Below are positions 61,721 through 64,000 of a DNA stretch of 64,000 bases, in pieces; position 1 is the stretch's first letter, and every line of letters starts with the position of its first letter. Location: contig NZ_LJHS01000004.1 of the NCBI RefSeq assembly GCF_001296045.1, positions 186,001 through 250,000 of the forward strand, read 5' to 3'. A model generated the notes under the pieces. It saw only the letters and a list, made by a program, of their open reading frames with translations, had not been told where the DNA came from and did not search any database. Position numbers and translations under genes: made by a program. Origin of the DNA: Rhizobium sp. AAP43 (GTDB lineage: Bacteria > Pseudomonadota > Alphaproteobacteria > Rhizobiales > Rhizobiaceae).

Positions 61721-61899
61721 CGCCAAGTTTCGGCATGGGACAAATCCATTCTCTCGGTCTCGGCGGAGGAGGAGGGAGCAGAAGATGTCCCGTGACGACC
61801 GGCCGGCATTTTCTCGGGGGAGGGAGTGCCGGCCGGGTCTTATTCCCAGCCTCGCCAGTCAACCAAACAGGGATTGGCCAGGGCCACAGGCACCCCGCT

Positions 61900-62466
61900 T
61901 TAGCGGGTCTCGTCCTCTTCAAAGCGGACGAATTTGGCTTCCAGCCCTTCGGTGAAGCGCATGTATAGCCGCGCGAACGTCTCGATCTCCTCGTCGCTCC
62001 ATCCGGCGGTCGCTTCGGTGATCGTTTCCCGCTTGATCGCCTCGATCTGCTCCACCACGTCACGCCCCGCAGCGGTGACCCGCAACAGGCTGCGTCGCCC
62101 ATCCTGTTGAGAGGCTGCCCGTTCCAGAAGCCCCTGCCGGACCAGATCAGCCACGATCCGGCTGCCGCGCGAAGGGTCGATCCGCATCTGCTCGGCAATC
62201 AACCCGACGGTTGCTTCCTCCTGGCTGCCAATCCGCTTGATGACGCCGATAGCATCGATGTCGGAGAGTTCAAGCCCCGTGCCCATGCGCTTCAGCGCCA
62301 TGCGGCCGATGAAGCGCCGGCCGATCAAAAGCCGCATGCGCGTCATCGCCTGGCCCACTGCGGCAAGGGCGATGCTGCCGCCTGCTGGCGGTGACATGGG
62401 TTCCGGTGTCTCGCCTTCGGCGTGCGAGGACGCCTGCGGCGTTGGGTGCTTGGACATGGTCTGCAT
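61900..62466 (-). CDS. MarR-family transcriptional regulator
   Basis: 188-aa winged-helix repressor. The recognition region EATVGLIAEQMRIDPSRGSR and the wing LERAASQQDGRRSLLRVTAA are typical, with dimerising helices at both ends and a ~35-residue N-terminal extension. ATG 62466 is used. It is divergent from an MFS efflux gene across 120 bases, the standard arrangement for repression of a drug pump. Confidence 0.9.
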   Translation of the reverse strand: MQTMSKHPTPQASSHAEGETPEPMSPPAGGSIALAAVGQAMTRMRLLIGRRFIGRMALKRMGTGLELSDIDAIGVIKRIGSQEEATVGLIAEQMRIDPSRGSRIVADLVRQGLLERAASQQDGRRSLLRVTAAGRDVVEQIEAIKRETITEATAGWSDEEIETFARLYMRFTEGLEAKFVRFEEDETR

Positions 62467-62522
62467 GGGCGCATCTTAGCAAAACAGGCGCGCGGAGCAA
62501 GCAGAATGCATGCGTTCAGCAA

Positions 62523-62561
62523 ATATGTGCTATTGACATATAAATGCGAGAGGCACATTTT
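62523..62561 (+). promoter_or_regulatory. MFS gene promoter overlapped by a MarR-type operator
   Basis: ATATGT and ACATAT (62523-62541) are perfect inverted arms around seven bases. They overlap the -35 box TTGACA (62533-62538); a weak -10 (CATTTT, 62556-62561) follows at 17 bases. A repressor bound here would block transcription of the efflux gene. Confidence 0.65.
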
Positions 62562-62586
62562 GACGGGGTACAGGAGCCCCCGATCC

Positions 62587-64000
62587 ATGACCAAGCCGCA
62601 CAGCGCCGCACCAGCCGGCCCCGAACCCCGTTTTGAACCGCATCCCGGAGCCGTTGCCGCAGCGCTAGGAGAGCCGGCCCCTCTGGTCAGCGATCCGAGG
62701 CTGCGCCTCTTCGTCTATCTCTTGCTGATGTCGTCCATGTTCATGGCAACGCTGGACAACCAGATCGTCTCGACGGCGCTGCCGACCATTGTCGGGGAGT
62801 TCGGCAAGCTTGAACTGTTCGGCTGGGTCGGTTCGGCCTATCTCCTGACCACCAGCGCCGTCATGCCGCTCTATGGCAAGCTCGGCGATCTCTTTGGCCG
62901 CAAATACGTGATCATGGCGGCGATTGCGATCTTCACCGTGGGCTCCCTCATCTGCGGTCTGGCTGTTTCCATGGAAACCCTGATTGCAGCCCGCGTCCTG
63001 CAAGCCCTCGGCGGCGGCGGCATCATGGTCTCGATCTTCTCGATCAATGCCGATCTCTTCGCCCCGCGCGAACGCGCCCGCTACCAGAGCTATTCGAGCC
63101 TGGTGCTGATGGCCTCCGGCGCGCTCGGCCCGGTGCTCGGCGGCACTTTGTCGGATCTCTTCGGCTGGCGCTCGATCTTCCTCGTCAACCTGCCGATCGG
63201 CCTTGCGGTTCTGCTCGGTCTTGGCCTGCTTCTGCCCTATCGCAAGCCGGACCGCCGCCCTGAGATCGATTATGCCGGCGCGCTGCTTCTGGCCGGTGCC
63301 GTCGCCTCCATCGTCTTCTGGGCCGATAGCAGCCAGATCTTCGGTTCGCTCATCGCCTGGAAAAGCCTTGGGGTCGTCGCCTTCGGTACCCTCTGCGCTG
63401 TCGGCTGGGTGCTGGTCGAGCGCCGCGCCGCCGAACCCGTCGTGCCGCTCTCGCTCTTTGCCAAGCCGACGATCAGCCTGCTTCTGATCATCTCCATCGT
63501 CTCGGGCGCGATCGGCATCGGCTCGGTCAATTACATCGCGCTCTTCCTGCAAACCACGACGGGCCTGTCGCCCTCCATGGCCGGCCTGCTCTTCATCGCC
63601 ACGACCGGCGGCATTGCCACCGGTTCCATCGCGGCCGGCCGGGTGATCGCAAGAACGGGCTATTACAAACCCTTCTCCATCGCCTCGACGGCGCTTGGCG
63701 TCATAAGCCTTGGCATCTTCTCGTTCCTGCATGCCGGAACCCCGCTCGTCGTCATCGCGCTGGTCATGCTGCTGCAAGGCTTCGGCATCGGCATCGGCCA
63801 GCAGGTGCCGGTCATCGGCGTGCAGAACGCGGCCTTGAGGCGCGATGTCGGCGCCGCCACCGGCACGGTGACGCTGACCCGCATGGGCGGTGCGGCGATT
63901 GCGATCTCCATCTACGGCGCCATTGTTTCCTCAGGCCTCGCCCATGTCTCGATTGCCCTGCCGGACGGCGTGGATTTCCGCGAACTGACCCCGCAGATCC
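62587..64000 (+). CDS. MFS efflux transporter, DHA2 (EmrB/QacA) type, 3' end beyond window
   Basis: At least 471 residues are in the window. Typical DHA2 features are FMATLDNQIVSTALPTIVGE in helix 1, YGKLGDLFGRKYVIM (motif A), and LGPVLGGTLSDLFGWRSIFL with the motif C region. About 13 hydrophobic segments are visible before the edge. ATG 62587 has AGGAG upstream. The divergent MarR gene and overlapping operator suggest induction by a drug or phenolic compound. Confidence 0.92.
   Translation, partial: MTKPHSAAPAGPEPRFEPHPGAVAAALGEPAPLVSDPRLRLFVYLLLMSSMFMATLDNQIVSTALPTIVGEFGKLELFGWVGSAYLLTTSAVMPLYGKLGDLFGRKYVIMAAIAIFTVGSLICGLAVSMETLIAARVLQALGGGGIMVSIFSINADLFAPRERARYQSYSSLVLMASGALGPVLGGTLSDLFGWRSIFLVNLPIGLAVLLGLGLLLPYRKPDRRPEIDYAGALLLAGAVASIVFWADSSQIFGSLIAWKSLGVVAFGTLCAVGWVLVERRAAEPVVPLSLFAKPTISLLLIISIVSGAIGIGSVNYIALFLQTTTGLSPSMAGLLFIATTGGIATGSIAAGRVIARTGYYKPFSIASTALGVISLGIFSFLHAGTPLVVIALVMLLQGFGIGIGQQVPVIGVQNAALRRDVGAATGTVTLTRMGGAAIAISIYGAIVSSGLAHVSIALPDGVDFRELTPQI

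Overview
The window looks like part of the chromosome of a Rhizobiaceae bacterium (Rhizobium/Agrobacterium relatives). The reasons are: a linked lpiA-acvB pair, a betI-betB-betA set, an L-asparaginase of the R. etli type, a GTTC-N7-GTTC LexA box of the alphaproteobacterial kind, and palindromic intergenic repeats resembling rhizobial RIME elements. Most genes are GC-rich with strong GC3 bias. The first 3.7 kb is clearly poorer in GC, as polysaccharide loci often are. No rRNA, CRISPR array, intact IS or replication origin was seen.

Layout. 1-3.7 kb: three family 2 glycosyltransferases on the + strand, the first fused to a methyltransferase. 3.9-5.7 kb: a membrane fatty-acid desaturase coupled to a PhnD-like protein. 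5.7-13.4 kb (minus strand): M16 protease, FecI-type sigma factor, FecR-type anti-sigma and a TonB-dependent receptor, which reads as one cell-surface-signalled uptake system. 13.5-15.1 kb: a small SOS-controlled zinc-ribbon gene, a lipoprotein and tRNA-Pro(CGG). 15.3-19.3 kb: LacI-type regulator, soluble PAS chemoreceptor and a MerR/B12-binding regulator of CarH/LitR type. 19.4-23.5 kb: assimilatory sulfate reduction genes cysH-cysD-cysN with a divergent Rrf2 regulator. 23.7-26.5 kb: an outer-membrane barrel with a POTRA-like N-terminus followed by a Tat-exported SDR. 26.7-27.0 kb: a duplication scar made of the 3' ends of two neighbouring genes. 27-29.8 kb: small membrane protein, DUF2161 nuclease-like protein, unknown membrane protein and a solitary Ada metal-binding domain. 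29.8-32.8 kb: a TRAP transporter. 33.1-37.2 kb: DUF900 lipoprotein hydrolase, then lpiA-acvB (lysyl-PG synthesis and hydrolysis).

37.3-43.3 kb holds choline-to-betaine genes betI, betB and betA, but betA is separated from betB by a toxin-antitoxin locus with a broken toxin, a two-gene unit of unknown function and palindromic repeats. A second, intact toxin-antitoxin pair lies on the other side of betA. 43.4-52.3 kb holds an EAL-CBS-GGDEF protein, GNAT, a lipoprotein, quinone oxidoreductase, a membrane protein/ClpP-fold pair, VOC protein, small hypotheticals and a hydroxyacid dehydrogenase. 52.5-53.7 kb is an AT-richer stretch with no confident large gene, ending in a 24-codon ORF with two hairpins. 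53.7-64 kb holds DUF3750, asparaginase, a Wzx/MATE-like flippase, a HigBA-like toxin-antitoxin pair with a palindromic operator, GST, DUF2087, GAF-GGDEF-EAL, a small membrane protein and a divergent MarR/MFS efflux pair cut by the right edge.

Functional themes are envelope and osmotic stress (lpiA-acvB, bet genes, glycosyltransferases, flippase), sulfur assimilation, iron or peptide uptake through a TonB receptor, c-di-GMP and chemotaxis signalling, and stress or toxin-antitoxin modules. The most promising loci for something undescribed are the protease-sigma-receptor cluster, the SOS-box small gene, the POTRA-barrel/SDR operon, the B12 regulator beside a soluble chemoreceptor, and the 24-codon ORF with tandem hairpins.
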